NCBI GenBank assembly: GCA_038373885.1
Contig: JAWZYV010011917.1
Location: 124,001 to 188,000 of the forward strand
Source of the DNA: Cheiracanthium punctorium
Taxonomy: Eukaryota; Arthropoda; Arachnida; Araneae; Cheiracanthiidae
Length of the DNA: 64,000 bases
Reading direction: 5' to 3'
Made by a program: the position numbers and the translations under genes. The first letter of the stretch is position 1. The number at the start of each line of letters is the position of its first letter. The notes below the pieces were generated by a model. That model was not told where the DNA came from. It was given only the letters and a program-made list of their open reading frames with translations, and did not search any database. Shown piece after piece: positions 47,062-58,536 of this stretch.

Positions 47062-50000
47062 ATTTTGGTAATGTCTGTACGTAGGCATGCTGCATTTTCG
47101 ATGTAGTTTGATTAAATTTGAGGGACGTCTGCCCGTACGCATGTATTTATGAACGTATATTCTTGTGTAATTCGATTAACTCAAAGAGGAATAACCGAAG
47201 AAATTTCAAATGAATAGTTTATTTACAGAGTTATATGAAAGACTTTCGGTGCATTAAAGTCTATGGACATGCCTTTCACATTAAAAATCCCTGAACTATC
47301 TCTGTTTAGCTCATGCCCAAAATATTGCCAACTGTCTCCAAGCTTGGTAAATTTAGGGGCAATATTACAAATTTTGGCACTAAAAATAAGTACGTATCTC
47401 GAATAAAAGTAAAAACTGTTAGCCATTGAATATTGAAATTTTGTATTTCAGACTGTCGTAACATTTGGTTCTGCACTTTCATTTTTGATTACAATCCACT
47501 GGCTAGGGTCACTATTTGGGTCATGCTTAAAATCTCGCCGCTTGTCGCCAAGCTGACGAACAAAAGAAAAATGACATTTTTTCAGCCAGGAATAAGTTTT
47601 CAATGCTGAAATCTCATCCTGGTGATATCTCTTACGCTTAACGAGATACTGAAAGATCGCATTTCAGTTTCCAATATATTTAAATAGAGTGCATCAAGAA
47701 TGCGTAAATTTTAACAGCCATACAAGAAAATTGTGCAGTTCACATTAGGACTTTTTTTGTGATAGGAAATCGACTTTCCGAAGTTTCTTGAATTAGCTTA
47801 CAATTTAAAAAAGATTATTGATCACTGAAACTTATGGAACTAGCTTACAGTTTTGAAAAATAGGTTTTTTAAAAAAGCATAGACCATAAGACATAAGATC
47901 GCTATAATAATTTTTAAAATAAAGTAAATTCCAAAAATTTTTATTGAAATTATTCTACACAAAATATATCATACACATAATTTACAAAAGAAGTATTTTC
48001 TTTGAGTTTTGCAGCAGCATCTTCAAACATCTTATTTTATGAGCAGCTTCTAGGACAAAAAAAGAAAATTTTTAGAACTTAATTTACACAAAGAATAGGA
48101 AATGCAGAGTAAGTCCGCTTTATATGTTTTTTTACATAATTTCCATATCAGGGATTTCCAACCTTTATATTACTTCAACTCCCTAGAAAACGTTTTTTTC
48201 TTAATAGACCTCTACGTTTTCCCCAACACATCGGTATCTCGAAAAATTTTCCCAATGCACTCACAAAGACAGCAAAACATTAGGTGAAAGAAATTTTTCA
48301 TGTGTCCGGCAGTAGAACAGTTGGTTAAGCTTAGTTCCCATTGGAACTCCGAAAGGAAAGCAGCACCTGCTTGGCCAGTGCCCAGAAGGGTAAACTCTTT
48401 TCTCGACAGAAGCTGATGTAAACCGTTTACGCTGTAGGGAATTAATGCACGGAAAATGTGTTATGACTTCAATGTTTTCCATGTTCAATCCATATCTCTC
48501 TTTGGGGTACCAATCCAGCTCTTAGGTCATTAAGCTGTCATCTGAAATTGGTTCAAAATTTAGGAGGGAGACCCGGGATAAGTCGGTATTCCCCTCATTG
48601 GGGATCAGCAAAAAGGAAGCTGCCCAATTAAGGCCATTTTCGTTTTATATAAAGGATCTGATCCCGCTCTGCAATTGGCCAGAGGGTTTCGAAGCAACAG
48701 TAACAATTTTCATGTTCTGCGTTTGCAGAATTTACCATGATTCAGACTGCAGGATGCAGAAAATGAGCACAAAGACGGATTTTTACATATCCCTTCTTTT
48801 TTCAACTTTTGAACCCTCTGAAGTCTTATTTCATGTCAGTTTGTCTGTTTGTGTTGTGATGGCATCGCTAAGGGTGGGCGATCATCCTAGGATGAGGGTT
48901 TATCTTAAAATGTAATTTTTAAAAATATAATTCCCAAATTTTGTACATCACCTCATTAGTGTATGGGAATGCTTTTGTATGAGGGTCATATAAAAATGTA
49001 GAAAGTGTAACTTTTTGAAAATTAACGAGAGGAATTTTTTTAACGGAGTCTTACTTCCGACCTCATTTTGAACACTTTTCTCAATTTACGCTGTCCACTT
49101 ATCTGTAATAGATAAAGAATTAAAGCCCATTACCACCTTTTTGGGACACCCTGTATCAGTCTGGTTTATAGTATCCACAGGCTTTGAAATAATCATTAAC
49201 CAGTGTTCTGCTTAAAAAAAAAAAAAAAAAAAAAAAAAAACAGCGGTTTGGTTTAAAAAAGAAAAAAAAAATCACTGTATTTATGTATACTATTTCTAAG
49301 CTAATCTAAATTCATCAACGCGGGTTTCGAAGTTTATAAAGCGAAACAAAACAATCGTTTGAATATCAAATCAATGCTGTACAGCTTCTCATTTCCATAA
49401 CCCTAAGAATCTGCGTTTTATATGCCTTTGGAAACTATCTTGGCGAGTAATCGCATCGTTTGGATTTTTTTTCTTTTTTTTTATGGTCAACGGATTCAAA
49501 TAATCGGTACTTATTTTACCGTCGATAATTCACGCCAACAAGTTTTTTTCGCCAAAGGATTGCAATGCACTACATTGTAACAATGAATCTTACGTATTCC
49601 ACACGCACACGAAAGCGCTCTTTTTAAGTACCAAATAAGCTTGTTTTGGTCGGAGGTATGATTTTTTCATTAGATTCCATGAAGAATTTACCGGTATACT
49701 TTAAAACTAAAAAGCGATTAACTGTATGAACTACTGTAATTACACACTGTACGCCGTGTAAAGATAGGAAATAGGTACTAATAAAAATAGTGTTATTCCA
49801 TTAGTGTTATGCAACAGTATCAAGAGAGAAAAAAATAATTTCAGAGATTTGAACTTATACTTTACTTATATTAGACTAATACTATATTAAAAATGTCAAA
49901 AATTTGTTACAAATGATAGTTATACGTACCAATATAGACTAATCACCACCAAAAAACTTCTTCAGTTTTTTTCGTCTCCTATTCTTATGAAAACAAACAT

Positions 50001-50340
50001 GGCGCCTGTCGGTAGATACTCGGATGTTGCCATCGCTCGACTGTTGCATGAACAGAGCGCATGCGCCAATTTTCATCGGCTGAATGCCGCTCGGCCGTTA
50101 TGCGGGCCGAAATTTCTTTTCAGTTCAGCATATTTTGATCAAATTTAGGCATATGGCCCGATAACTCAGGCCGGATATCGTTCCGAGCATCGTTTTATGG
50201 GTACCGGACCGATCAGTGTCTGCCGCACACATAACAACCATCGTTTTTAGATGGAATTCCGAGTCTGGGCCGAGTACCGAATTTCGGTGAGCGATGAGTT
50301 GCGATGAATGCCGGTGGTCGGCCGAGCAGAAACTGGGAAT
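47062..50340. other. Interior of Helitron A without a gene
   Basis: It holds the outlying 460-bp-type repeat unit (about 47200-47640), an A-run at 49217-49240 and a GC-richer patch near 49990-50340. The minus-strand frame 50361-50125 (78 codons) is open but not recognised. No domain-bearing frame was found. Confidence 0.5.
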
Positions 50341-50344
50341 TGTT

Positions 50345-50395
50345 GCTTGTAGGGAGGACACCCCCCCCCTTTGACCTAGATCCCATGCGTGGAGA
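50345..50395 (+). mobile_element. Possible SINE family A 3' fragment
   Basis: GGAGGACACCCCC, then GACCTAGATCCCATGCGTGGAGA, parallels the tail of the family A copies (GGAGGGCACCCC..., GGCCTAGATCCCCCGTGTAGA). It is short and diverged. Confidence 0.35.
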
Positions 50396-51893
50396 CTAGA
50401 AGCTGGATAGTCTCCAGATTTGTAGAGAGTTCAATTGAACGACCAGCGTCGTGTGCAACTTATAGAAGCAGTTCTACGATACCGGATCCATCGAGAAAAA
50501 GCCTGGGCAAGGTCATCCGAGAGAAGTTGCTTCTTTTTTGATCGCCAGTGACACTGACGTAGTTTTTGTGCAATCCTGTTACAGTCATCTCAGATTTGCA
50601 CTCATGGCGTCAACGTTTCATCACGATTTAAATAATTTTTTTACTTTTATAGATTCCGCATCAACGGGTTTAATTCTAATTATATGTGTAAGAAAATGTT
50701 CATTTCCCACCGTGCGGAGAACGGGTACCCCGCTAGTCTATACTATTAAAATCTGTGCGCGTCTGTCTGTAACATCATCTCCTCCGAAACGGCTGGGAGT
50801 TGAATTTCGATCGAGGTGTCCCCGGATTCGAAAAATTCCGAGGAAGGTCTTCCGCTGAATTAAATTTCGAAATTCGAATTAGTTTAGGAGATATTAATTG
50901 ATAAAAAAAAACGTCAAAATCGCCAATTTTTGCTCTCCGCAATTCCACGATTGTAACCCCTGTAGTCAAAAAAGGGAGAAATAAGCATCGAGGTTGCCAT
51001 GTTTGGCGAATTTATTAAATGATTTACACTCTTGCATTAAAAATAAAGGAATAATAATATTTTTCTGTTTCGAATATTTGCTAGGTTATTTTTTTATTAA
51101 AATATCGTCTGCGTGGGAAATCAGACCAGGAATTCAATATTTTTCATACGCAAAAGCAAAAGGATTTGTAAAATAATACAGTTATTAAGGCGATTTGCAT
51201 GATCTACAGAATTTTTATCAAGTTAAATAATTGATTTAAGTTAGGGAAACCCCGCCAAATTTCAGAAAATTAAATTTTTTCATTTGTATTGCTAATTCTA
51301 TGCCCCGATTGATATGAGTTGGTGTTACGAGTGTATGAATAGATAATATTTTTTAATCCCGCCAAACAAGGTGTAATAAAATAGGAAGTCTTTATAAATA
51401 CGAATGCTGTTTGAGATGAATGAGAATATTTTTTAAACCCAGTATGACTAGCTGATAATGCCTTTAAATTATTGCACTTATTGTGAATTTTAATGTGTGA
51501 TTCATTTTGGCTATTAGCCATCAACTGTCGACGTTAATTACGCCAAAATGGCAGTTCTAGCAAAGTAAACATAAATAAATCATATCATATTCTATTTTTA
51601 ACACTGCTACAGTTTCCGTAGCAACGGAATCCATTGTTGCCACTAAAGTTGTTCAGTTTAATAATTAAGTGAAACCACTCATTTCTACAGCTCTTAAGAC
51701 CCAAAAAAGTGAAAACGCATTAAATATGAAACAAATAGAATTTTAACATATTTGCGAATTAAAAATAACCGAAGTTTTTTCAGGCAATTCTGCATAGTTT
51801 TCATTTTATTTCCTTCGCGTGTGACGTCATTTTCACGTCATTGTCTTCTGTTTTGCTCTCAGATTATGCAGAGAAGCACATTACACGCTAACG

Positions 51894-52380
51894 CAGAGGT
51901 TCCCAAACTGGGTGCCACGAGCGTGTGTCAGGGGTTCCGTGGAAATAATAAAGAAAAGTGTTTTGGTGGAGTGCATATAATCAAATAATTTCCTCTGAAC
52001 TGGTATCCCCTAGAAAGTGAGCCAAGCCGATCACTAAGTGGGCTTAAACAAAAATATTTCAGTCAAGTTCAAGACTATCCTGTAGCCTCTCTTTTATAGG
52101 AATTCCCTGAAATGGGGGTATTGTCAAAATTCTACATCCCTTTCCCAAGAGAGTACTTTCTTGATAATTAGCCCTATAAACAAACAAACAAGAAATAACA
52201 AAAATGCATCCAAACTGCTTCATTCTAACCTTCATATTCATGTTGCTTTAAAGGAAATCTTCCGCGGAAGTTTTTAGCCTGAAAAGGGTGCCGCGAAATG
52301 TTTTTAGACTGACAAGGGTGCCGCGAAATGCTTTTAGCCAGACAAGGGTGCCGCCGGTAAAAAAAGTTTGGGAACCCCTT
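51894..52380. mobile_element. hAT-like MITE with perfect 8-bp duplication, nested in Helitron B
   Basis: The 487-bp element is flanked by CGCTAACG (51886-51893 and 52381-52388). Ends are CAGAGGTTCCCAAACTGGG and, inverted, AAGGGGTTCCCAAACTTTT, a widespread hAT terminus. Near its right end a 38-bp minisatellite (GGGTGCCGCGAAATG...TTTTAG) repeats about 2.5 times. Confidence 0.9.
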
Positions 52381-52716
52381 CGCTAACGTATGTGCTGCTT
52401 CAGCGGACATAAGGAAGCGCTTTTGTCAGTAAGGGTAATAAGCTTTTCCACTTAAGTTACGTCACAAATTTTTTCATTTACGAAAACGACAAGATCTTCA
52501 CGGAAACAGGATGCATTTTGGTTTCTGAACGTACAATGTGCATCGATTGTTTCAAGTAGGTTTTTTAAATTTAGGTAAAATTTAATAAGATTTAAATTTA
52601 ATTTTTCAACTGCAACTGCTAATTCTGAAACATAACTGTGCTAATGCATTGTCCACGCTTTACGAAATGCAAGATAAGATAAAATAGTATTCAACATCAT
52701 GTAATGTTATTCATAT

Positions 52717-53205
52717 TGTTGCGAAATAATAACTTAATTTGCTCCCGTATTGCATGCGCCGCCGTGAAATTAATTTTTCAGGCATAATAGCGGAGTTCTC
52801 CGATAATGGTAACCCTGTAGTCTTGGCGACAAACTTGGCGACAGATTTGGCGACCTTGGCGACAAATGGTGGCTTCTAGAAAATTCATGTCTCGAGACCA
52901 TATTTCAATTTGATAAGATTGTTCCAGAAAGTTCTCGACAATTCCGGTGACGTCATCATCTCTATAAAAGCGCTAGGATTTCTCTCCGTGGAGTTCAGTT
53001 GAGTGATAGACTTTGAAGCGCACGGTTGATTCTGTGAAATGAATAGTGTTATTGTTTTGCTTGTTTATGAATTTTGTTAGCGCATTTTAAAGTTTCTTGT
53101 ATTATTTTGAGCTATTGAGCTGCGAGCCGTGAATAAAGTGTTATTTTTGTTTACTGTGCCGATTGGACTGTCTCAAAATACACCCAGTTGTCGATTTTCT
53201 TAACA
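52717..53205 (+). repeat. 5' LTR of Gypsy element 2
   Basis: 489 bp. U3 contains four spaced TTGGCGAC repeats (about 52822-52862). The core promoter follows near 52948-53000. AATAAA at 53132-53137 lies downstream of the presumed start, so R is short (about 53000-53155). Confidence 0.95.
52948..53000 (+). promoter_or_regulatory. LTR core promoter: CRE, TATA box and initiator
   Basis: A perfect TGACGTCA (52948-52955) is followed by CTATAAAAG (52962-52970). TCAGTT (52995-53000) lies about 32 bases after the TATA box, the spacing expected for an arthropod initiator. The same arrangement is kept in the 3' LTR near 58279-58331. Confidence 0.75.
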
Positions 53206-53206
53206 T

Positions 53207-53226
53207 TGGTGTCAGGAAGTGGGATC
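53207..53226 (+). promoter_or_regulatory. Primer-binding site of Gypsy element 2 (tRNA-Leu type)
   Basis: TGGTGTCAGGAAGTGGGATC begins one base after the LTR. It is complementary in form to the CCA-tailed 3' end of animal tRNA-Leu (TGTCAGGA...GTGGGAT), with one extra A relative to the commonest version. Confidence 0.72.
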
Positions 53227-53239
53227 TGGATCTGTTTGA

Positions 53240-54805
53240 ATGCCAATAACCAGAGCAGCCATGGAAGATAAAATGGAAAAACTGTTTGCTATGATGTTAG
53301 ATATGCGTTCCGACCAAGAAAGGATGTAGTTGGGTCTGAAAGAAGATATGTCAAGCATGTCTTTGGGTCTGAAAGAAGATATGTCAAAGATGTCTTTCAG
53401 ACAGGAGAGTCTGGAAGAGAAGATCTGTTCGGGACTAGAGAGTCTACGAGAGAAAATGCGTTCAGGACAAGAAGAAATGAAGACTCAAATACAATCTGTG
53501 CATGAAAGAGTCGAGGGAGTACGAAGCGAAGTGCAAGGACAGATCAGCGACGTACAAGAAAAAATCGAGGGAGTACGAAGCGATGTGCAAGAACAAATCG
53601 GCGATGTCAAAGGACAAATCAGCGATTTTGAAAAGAGACTTTCTGATCTTGAGAGGAAGCCAAGTAATATTTTGGCAAGTGGAGAAATAATTAATTCTAG
53701 ACCGACTGTAATGCATTTAACATTTGACGGCCAAACATCTTGGACTGTTTTTAAGACTCAGTTTGACGTCGTGAGCTCTACAAACGGATGGACGGATAGC
53801 TTCAAGGCTAGTCAACTTGTGGCCTCTCTTCAAGGATCAGCTGCGGAGATTCTTCTAGGAATACCGAATGACAAGTTGAACAACCTACCGACCGTCGAAA
53901 AGGCTCTCGAATTTCGATTTGGAAACAGCCATCTTACCCAGTTTTATAGGACTGAATTGAAAGCAAGGCGACAAAGGCCTGGAGAAAGTCTACAGGTATT
54001 AGCCGCCGATGTTGAGCGATTGATGAGCCTAGCTTACGCGGAATGTCCCCTAGATGTTCGAGAAAGTTTAGCAGCCCAGTACTTCGTCGACGCTATCAAG
54101 GACGAAGATACACAACATTCTACGAGACTGGTAGATCCGAAAGATTTGAAGGCAGCTCTGGCGTATAGCATGAAATATGAAGCTGCGAGAACCATTTCGA
54201 AAACACCCAGGCATGTAAGGTCTGTGGAAATAGAGGAAAGCGCCGCCAAGGAAAAGGATGATAAACTGGATTTTGTACTCAAGGCACTCCAGGAATTATC
54301 GGATAGTCTCGCTATTGGGAAAAGGGGCTCTCCCCCAAGGAATCTGAACGTGACCTGTTGGAGATGTCACAAAAGGGGACTCGTGCAAAGAGAATGCGAT
54401 GTGACTTCTCCCAAACAGGAAAAACTAGGTCTTAGGCGTCTTGCGGGGCGGAGGCTGCCTTTTCTGAATAAAGCCCCTGAAGAGAAATTTGAAGTTTCCG
54501 CACTTAGCGGAGGAGAAACTGGACTTTATGTTGAAGGAACTATTTGTGGTATCCCTTGTTTGATGCTAGTAGATATGGGTGCGAATGTCACTCTTCTAAA
54601 ATCGGACTTCGCCATGAAACTGAAGGAACAATTGCTCTACACGTCTCCAAACGTCTCTATTAAGACCGCTACCGGTGAAAAGACAGAGATACAAGGAAAA
54701 CTGGATGTATCCATTGAATGTGGATCCAAGAAATTCCGGCACAGGGTCTACGTGGCTAACATCACTGACCCTTGTATCCTTGGTGGATTTCCTTCAAAAA
54801 TTTAA
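53240..54805 (+). pseudogene. Gypsy element 2 gag and protease
   Basis: The likely start is the ATG at 53240. An in-frame TAG lies at 53327-53329, and the frame is then open to 54805. The N-terminal ~110 residues are heptad-like repeats (GLKEDMS twice, then VQGQISDVQEKIEGVRSDVQ), a predicted coiled coil. A gag capsid-like region follows (FDGQTSWTVFKTQFD to about AARTIS). The zinc knuckle reads CWRCHKRGLVQREC, with Leu where the third ligand His is expected. The protease active site reads LVDMGAN, with Met in place of the usual Thr or Ser. Both changes should destroy function. The frame ends at a frameshift near 54785. Confidence 0.9.
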
Positions 54806-54853
54806 CTTTACCGTAGACTTAGAGAAGAGCGGACAGGAGGGGAGGAGATTCCC

Positions 54854-55525
54854 TTGTTTTCAAGAAGCGAGCAGTGTTCAAAATCATGTTCTATATTCGC
54901 GAAAGAGAAGACGACTATACCAGCAAGATCTGAATTTCTTATCCAAGGGGTTCCTGAAGCCTCTGGACATTTCCGGTATGTCGTAACGAACTTTCCTAGC
55001 CAGTTCTCCTTAAAAGGGGTCTTGGTAGCCGCCGCACTCGTGGATTTAAGAGGGGAAGCTATACCTATTCGAGTGTTGAATTTGGACGATAAACCCAAGA
55101 CTGTAGAAAAAGGGGCCGTTATTGCGACGAGTGAACCAGTGGTGGATATCGTCGCCCGTCCTCAAGGATATTCTAATAGTCATCATTTTCAACTAATGCT
55201 GGAGAATCTTGAAGGACTTAGAAAGGAGCAGCGAATAGCAGTGCAAAAATTACTCCAGGAATTCCAAAACTTATTCTCTACCGGTGACGCTGATGTGGGC
55301 CACTGTAATGTGACACAACATAAAATTAATACAGGTGATCATCCACCAATCAAGCAGTATCCAAGACGTTTGCCTCTTGCAAAGAAAGAGGAAGCTGAAC
55401 GCCTGATTAAAGAAATGGTGGACGGTGGCATAATAGAGGAATCGTCGGGGCCTTGGGCCTCACCTATCGTTCTTGTTAAAATAAAGACGGATCGACACGT
55501 TTCTGTGTCGACTATCGGAAACTGA
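54854..55525 (+). pseudogene. Gypsy element 2 pol, protease-RT linker and RT N-terminus
   Basis: The open frame carries the spacer between protease and RT, then the RT opening (RRLPLAKKEEAERLIKEMVD, GGIIEESSGPWASPIVLV). It shifts out of frame near 55485, just before the expected CVDYRKLN region, which is readable in another frame. A separate frameshift near 54830-54850 detaches it from gag-protease. Confidence 0.88.
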
Positions 55526-55584
55526 ACGATATTACGAGGAAAGACTGCTATCCCCTCCCGCGAATAGATGACACTTTAGATGCT

Positions 55585-55848
55585 TTGAATGGAAGCCAGT
55601 GGTTCTCTACGTTGGACTTAAAGAGCGGGTATTGGCAAGTCGAAATCCGATCTGAAGATAAAGAAAAGACAGCTTTTACCACCGGACAAGGACTCTGGCA
55701 CTTTAAGGTAATGCCTTTCGGTCTTTGCAATGCCCCCGCTACTTTTGAAAGACTAATGGAAACTGTATTACGTGGACTTTCGTCTGAGGCCTGCTTAGTA
55801 TACTTAGATGACATTATTATAGTGGGAAAACGTTTGAAGAACATTTAA
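55585..55848 (+). pseudogene. Gypsy element 2 RT catalytic core
   Basis: This frame holds FSTLDLKSGYWQV (motif A aspartate), MPFGLCNAPATFERLM (motif B) and VYLDDIIIVG (motif C; YLDD at 55801-55812). The catalytic aspartates are intact. A one-base shift near GGGAAAACG (about 55826-55832) ends the frame. Confidence 0.92.
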
Positions 55849-57335
55849 ATGATATTCGTAAAGTATTTCTTAGATTACAAAATGCTAACCTTAAACTAAA
55901 CCCGAAGAAATGCAAATTTTTACGTAAGGAAGTTACTTATCTTGGTCACGTTATTTCTGCAGACGGAGTTAAGACTGATCCACAAAAAGTTAAAGCAGTT
56001 GTCGATTGGCCTCGTCCGGAAACGGTACATGAACTGCGAAGTTTTCTCGGACTGTGCACCTATTATCGCCGCTTTGTAAGGAATTTCTCAACAATAGCGA
56101 GACCTTTACATAAATTGACTGAAGCCCAAGCAAGTTTTAATTGGACAGAGGAATGCGAGAAATCGTTCATTAGTTTAAAGCAGGCGTTAACGACGTCTCC
56201 TATTTTGACATATCCCCGGACTGACAAAGAGTTTATCTTGGATACAGATGCCAGTAATGAAGGGATAGGAGCCGTGCTTTCGCAGAGAACAGAAAACGGT
56301 GAAAGTGTCATAGCTTACTTCAGCAAGAGCTTGGGTAAGCCAGAGAGGAATTATTGTGTCACTCGTAAGGAATTACTGGCTATTGTTAAATCTATTGAGC
56401 ATTTCCATCACTACCTCTATGGACGGAAATTTCTTCTCCAGACTGATCATGCTTCCTTGAGATGGCTTTTGAATTTTAAAGAACCTGAGGGTCAGATAGC
56501 TCGCTGGATCCAAAGGCTACAGAAGTATGAGTTTGAAATCGAACATCGCAAAGGAACTTCGCACGGAAATGCAGACGCTCTCTCCAGACGACCTTGTAAA
56601 GAGGACTGTAAACACTGCGTGAACACCGAGAAAAAGTACGGGATGGAGACGGATACTTTCGTGAAGGTATTGACTGCAACGACTGTGGATCGGTGGGCTT
56701 CGAGTGAAGTCCAGAGAGCACAGTTAGAAGATTCCAATATTAGGCCAATTTTGGAGAAGAAACTAAATTCCGCGGATCGACCGTCTTGTCAAGAGATTGC
56801 GCCAGAGTGTCCCGCTACAAAGCGATACTGGGCTCTTTGGGATTCTTTACATCTTAAGGACGGCGTTTTATATCGGAAATGGGAGAGCGATGACGGAAGA
56901 TCAAGCCGATTGCAATTAATTCTCCAACGTAGCAGAATTCCAGAGGTTCTGCGGGAGATTCATGATAGTGCAAGTGGAGGACATTTTGGAGTGATGAAGA
57001 CGTTAAATAAAACCAGGGAGCGATTTTATTGGGATCGACTTCACGCCGATGTTGAAAAATGGTGTAGAGAATGCCACGATTGCGGTGCCCAGAAAGGACC
57101 GAAAATAAAAACCAAGGGTCGTTTGCAGCACTATAATGTTAGCGCGCCTTTCGAAAGAGTGGCTTTAGATATCCTAGGACCCCTGCCTACAACATTGAAA
57201 GGCAATCGATATGTCTTAGTCCTGATGGATTACTTTACCAAATGGCCAGAAGCGATTGCCATCCCGAATCAGGAAGCTTCAACTGTAGCTAAAGAACTCG
57301 TTGAAACTGGATCTCTTATTAGGGAGTGCCTATGA
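55833..57335 (+). pseudogene. Gypsy element 2 RT thumb, RNase H and integrase N-terminus
   Basis: The stretch is open for about 500 codons. It covers the RT thumb (LGHVISADGV), the connection and RNase H (ILDTDASNEGIGAVLSQ, the glutamate near NYCVTRKELLAIVK, LQTDHASLRWL, HGNADALSR). The integrase zinc-binding HHCC follows (GGHFGVMKT, CRECHDCG), then the first catalytic aspartate (ALDILGPLP). It ends at a frameshift near 57320-57330. The RNase H acidic residues look complete. Confidence 0.92.
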
Positions 57336-58006
57336 TGTTACATTCGGATCAAGGTACAAATTTTAATTCAGCACTATTTTCAGAACTCTACAAATATTTG
57401 GGAATCACGAAGACTCGAACAACACCATTACATCCCGAGTCCGATGGCATGGTCGAGAGGCACAATCGAACAATTTTGAATCATCTTTCAATATTTGTTT
57501 CGAAGAATCAAACCGACTGGGATACATATTTGCCACTGTTCCTCCTGGCTTACAGAAGTGCGGTTCATGAGACGACCGGATATTCTCCATCAGAGATGTT
57601 GTTCGGCCGTCCTCTTCGATTACCCAGTGATATTGTTTTCGGACGACCATGTGATACGCCCTCCTCACGGAATGACTACATGAGTAATTTAGAAGCACGA
57701 TTAGAAAGAGTTCATTCGTTTGCCAGAGAGTGAATCAATTTGGCGAGTGACCGAATGAAGATTCGTTATGACGCCAAAGCAACGAATCACCAATTTAAGG
57801 AGGGTGATCAAGTTTGGCTGTATAACCCAAAACGAAGGAGAGGTCTGAGTCCTAAGTTGCAACAGGACTGGGAAGAACCTTATTCAGTTGTCAAGAAACT
57901 GAACGATGTTATCTACAGAGTCCAAAAGTCGCCCAATTCAAAACCGAAAGTCATCCACATTAATCGTTTAGCTCCATATGGTGCTACTGATCATAATGTT
58001 GTGTGA
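57326..58006 (+). pseudogene. Gypsy element 2 integrase core and C-terminus
   Basis: It contains the second aspartate (LHSDQGTNF) and the glutamate (SDGMVERHNRT), completing a D,D-E set that is split over two frames. An in-frame TGA at 57731-57733 interrupts it. Reading continues in the same frame to 58006 with a C-terminal domain (GDQVWLYNPKRR, KLQQDWEEPYSVV, VIHINRLAPY) as in Gypsy integrases. No chromodomain was seen. Confidence 0.9.
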
Positions 58007-58032
58007 TTAGACTGCCGGGTCGTCAGTTTTTT

Positions 58033-58047
58033 TAAAGAGGGGAGCAG
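58033..58047 (+). promoter_or_regulatory. Polypurine tract of Gypsy element 2
   Basis: AAAGAGGGGAGCAG directly abuts the 3' LTR start TGTTGCG. It is the expected second-strand primer. Confidence 0.85.
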
Positions 58048-58536
58048 TGTTGCGAAATAATAACTTAATTTGCTCCCGTATTGCATGCGCCGCCGTGAAA
58101 CTAGTTTTTCAGGCATAATAGCGGAGTTCTCCGATAATGGTAACCCTGTAGTCTTGGCAACAAACTTGGCGACAGATTTGGCGACCTTGGCGACAAATGG
58201 TGGCTTCTAGAAAATTCATGTCTCGAGACCATATTTCAATTTGATAAGATTGTTCCAGAAAGTTCTCGGCAATTCTGGTGACGTCATCATCTCTATAAAA
58301 GCGCTAGGATTTCTCTCCGGGGAGTTCAGTTGAGTGGTAGACTTTGAAGTGCACGGTTGATTCTGTGAAATGAATAGTGTTATTGTTTTGCTTGTTTATG
58401 AATTTTGTTAGCGCATTTTAAAGTTTCTTGTATTATTTTGAGCTATTGAGCTGCGAGCCGTGAATAAAGTGTTATTTTTGTTTACTGTGCCGATTGGACT
58501 GTCTCAAAATGCACCTACTTGGCGATTTTCTTAACA
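58048..58536 (+). repeat. 3' LTR of Gypsy element 2
   Basis: 489 bp, co-linear with the 5' LTR and with no indel seen. It carries the same CRE, TATA, initiator and AATAAA. Confidence 0.95.

Larger units (their letters stand above)
42661..50736 (+). mobile_element. Non-autonomous Helitron A (expanded by internal repeats and nested insertions)
   Basis: It begins TCTTCTATACTATTAAAATC after an A and ends CGGGTACCCCGCTAG before a T. These are the canonical Helitron 5'-TC and CTAG-3' ends with insertion between A and T. A short hairpin (CCGT...ACGG) precedes the 3' end. The first ~300 bp match the start of Helitron B (50737 on), including the TTTCGAAATTCGAATTAGTTTAGGAGATATT block. The last ~205 bp match the end of Helitron B at 58640-58852. 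No Rep/helicase frame is present. It has grown to 8 kb by internal repeats (43940-47640), two SINE-A insertions and a piggyBac-like MITE. That one element spans both ends is inferred. Confidence 0.75.
52717..58536 (+). mobile_element. Ty3/Gypsy LTR retrotransposon (Gypsy element 2), nested in Helitron B
   Basis: Two 489-bp LTRs (TGTTGCGAAA...TTAACA) are flanked by ATAT (52713-52716, 58537-58540). The element has a tRNA-Leu-type primer site, gag, protease, RT, RNase H, integrase and a clear polypurine tract, in Gypsy order. By eye the LTRs differ at about 12 of 489 positions (2.5%), so it seems somewhat younger than Gypsy element 1. Even so, the coding region has several frameshifts and two in-frame stops. 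Confidence 0.96.

Noticed and set aside
48261..48915. Two frames (75 and 105 codons) inside Helitron A as candidate captured host exons
   Set aside because: No domain, no splice signals that fit, and the frames are not kept in Helitron B.
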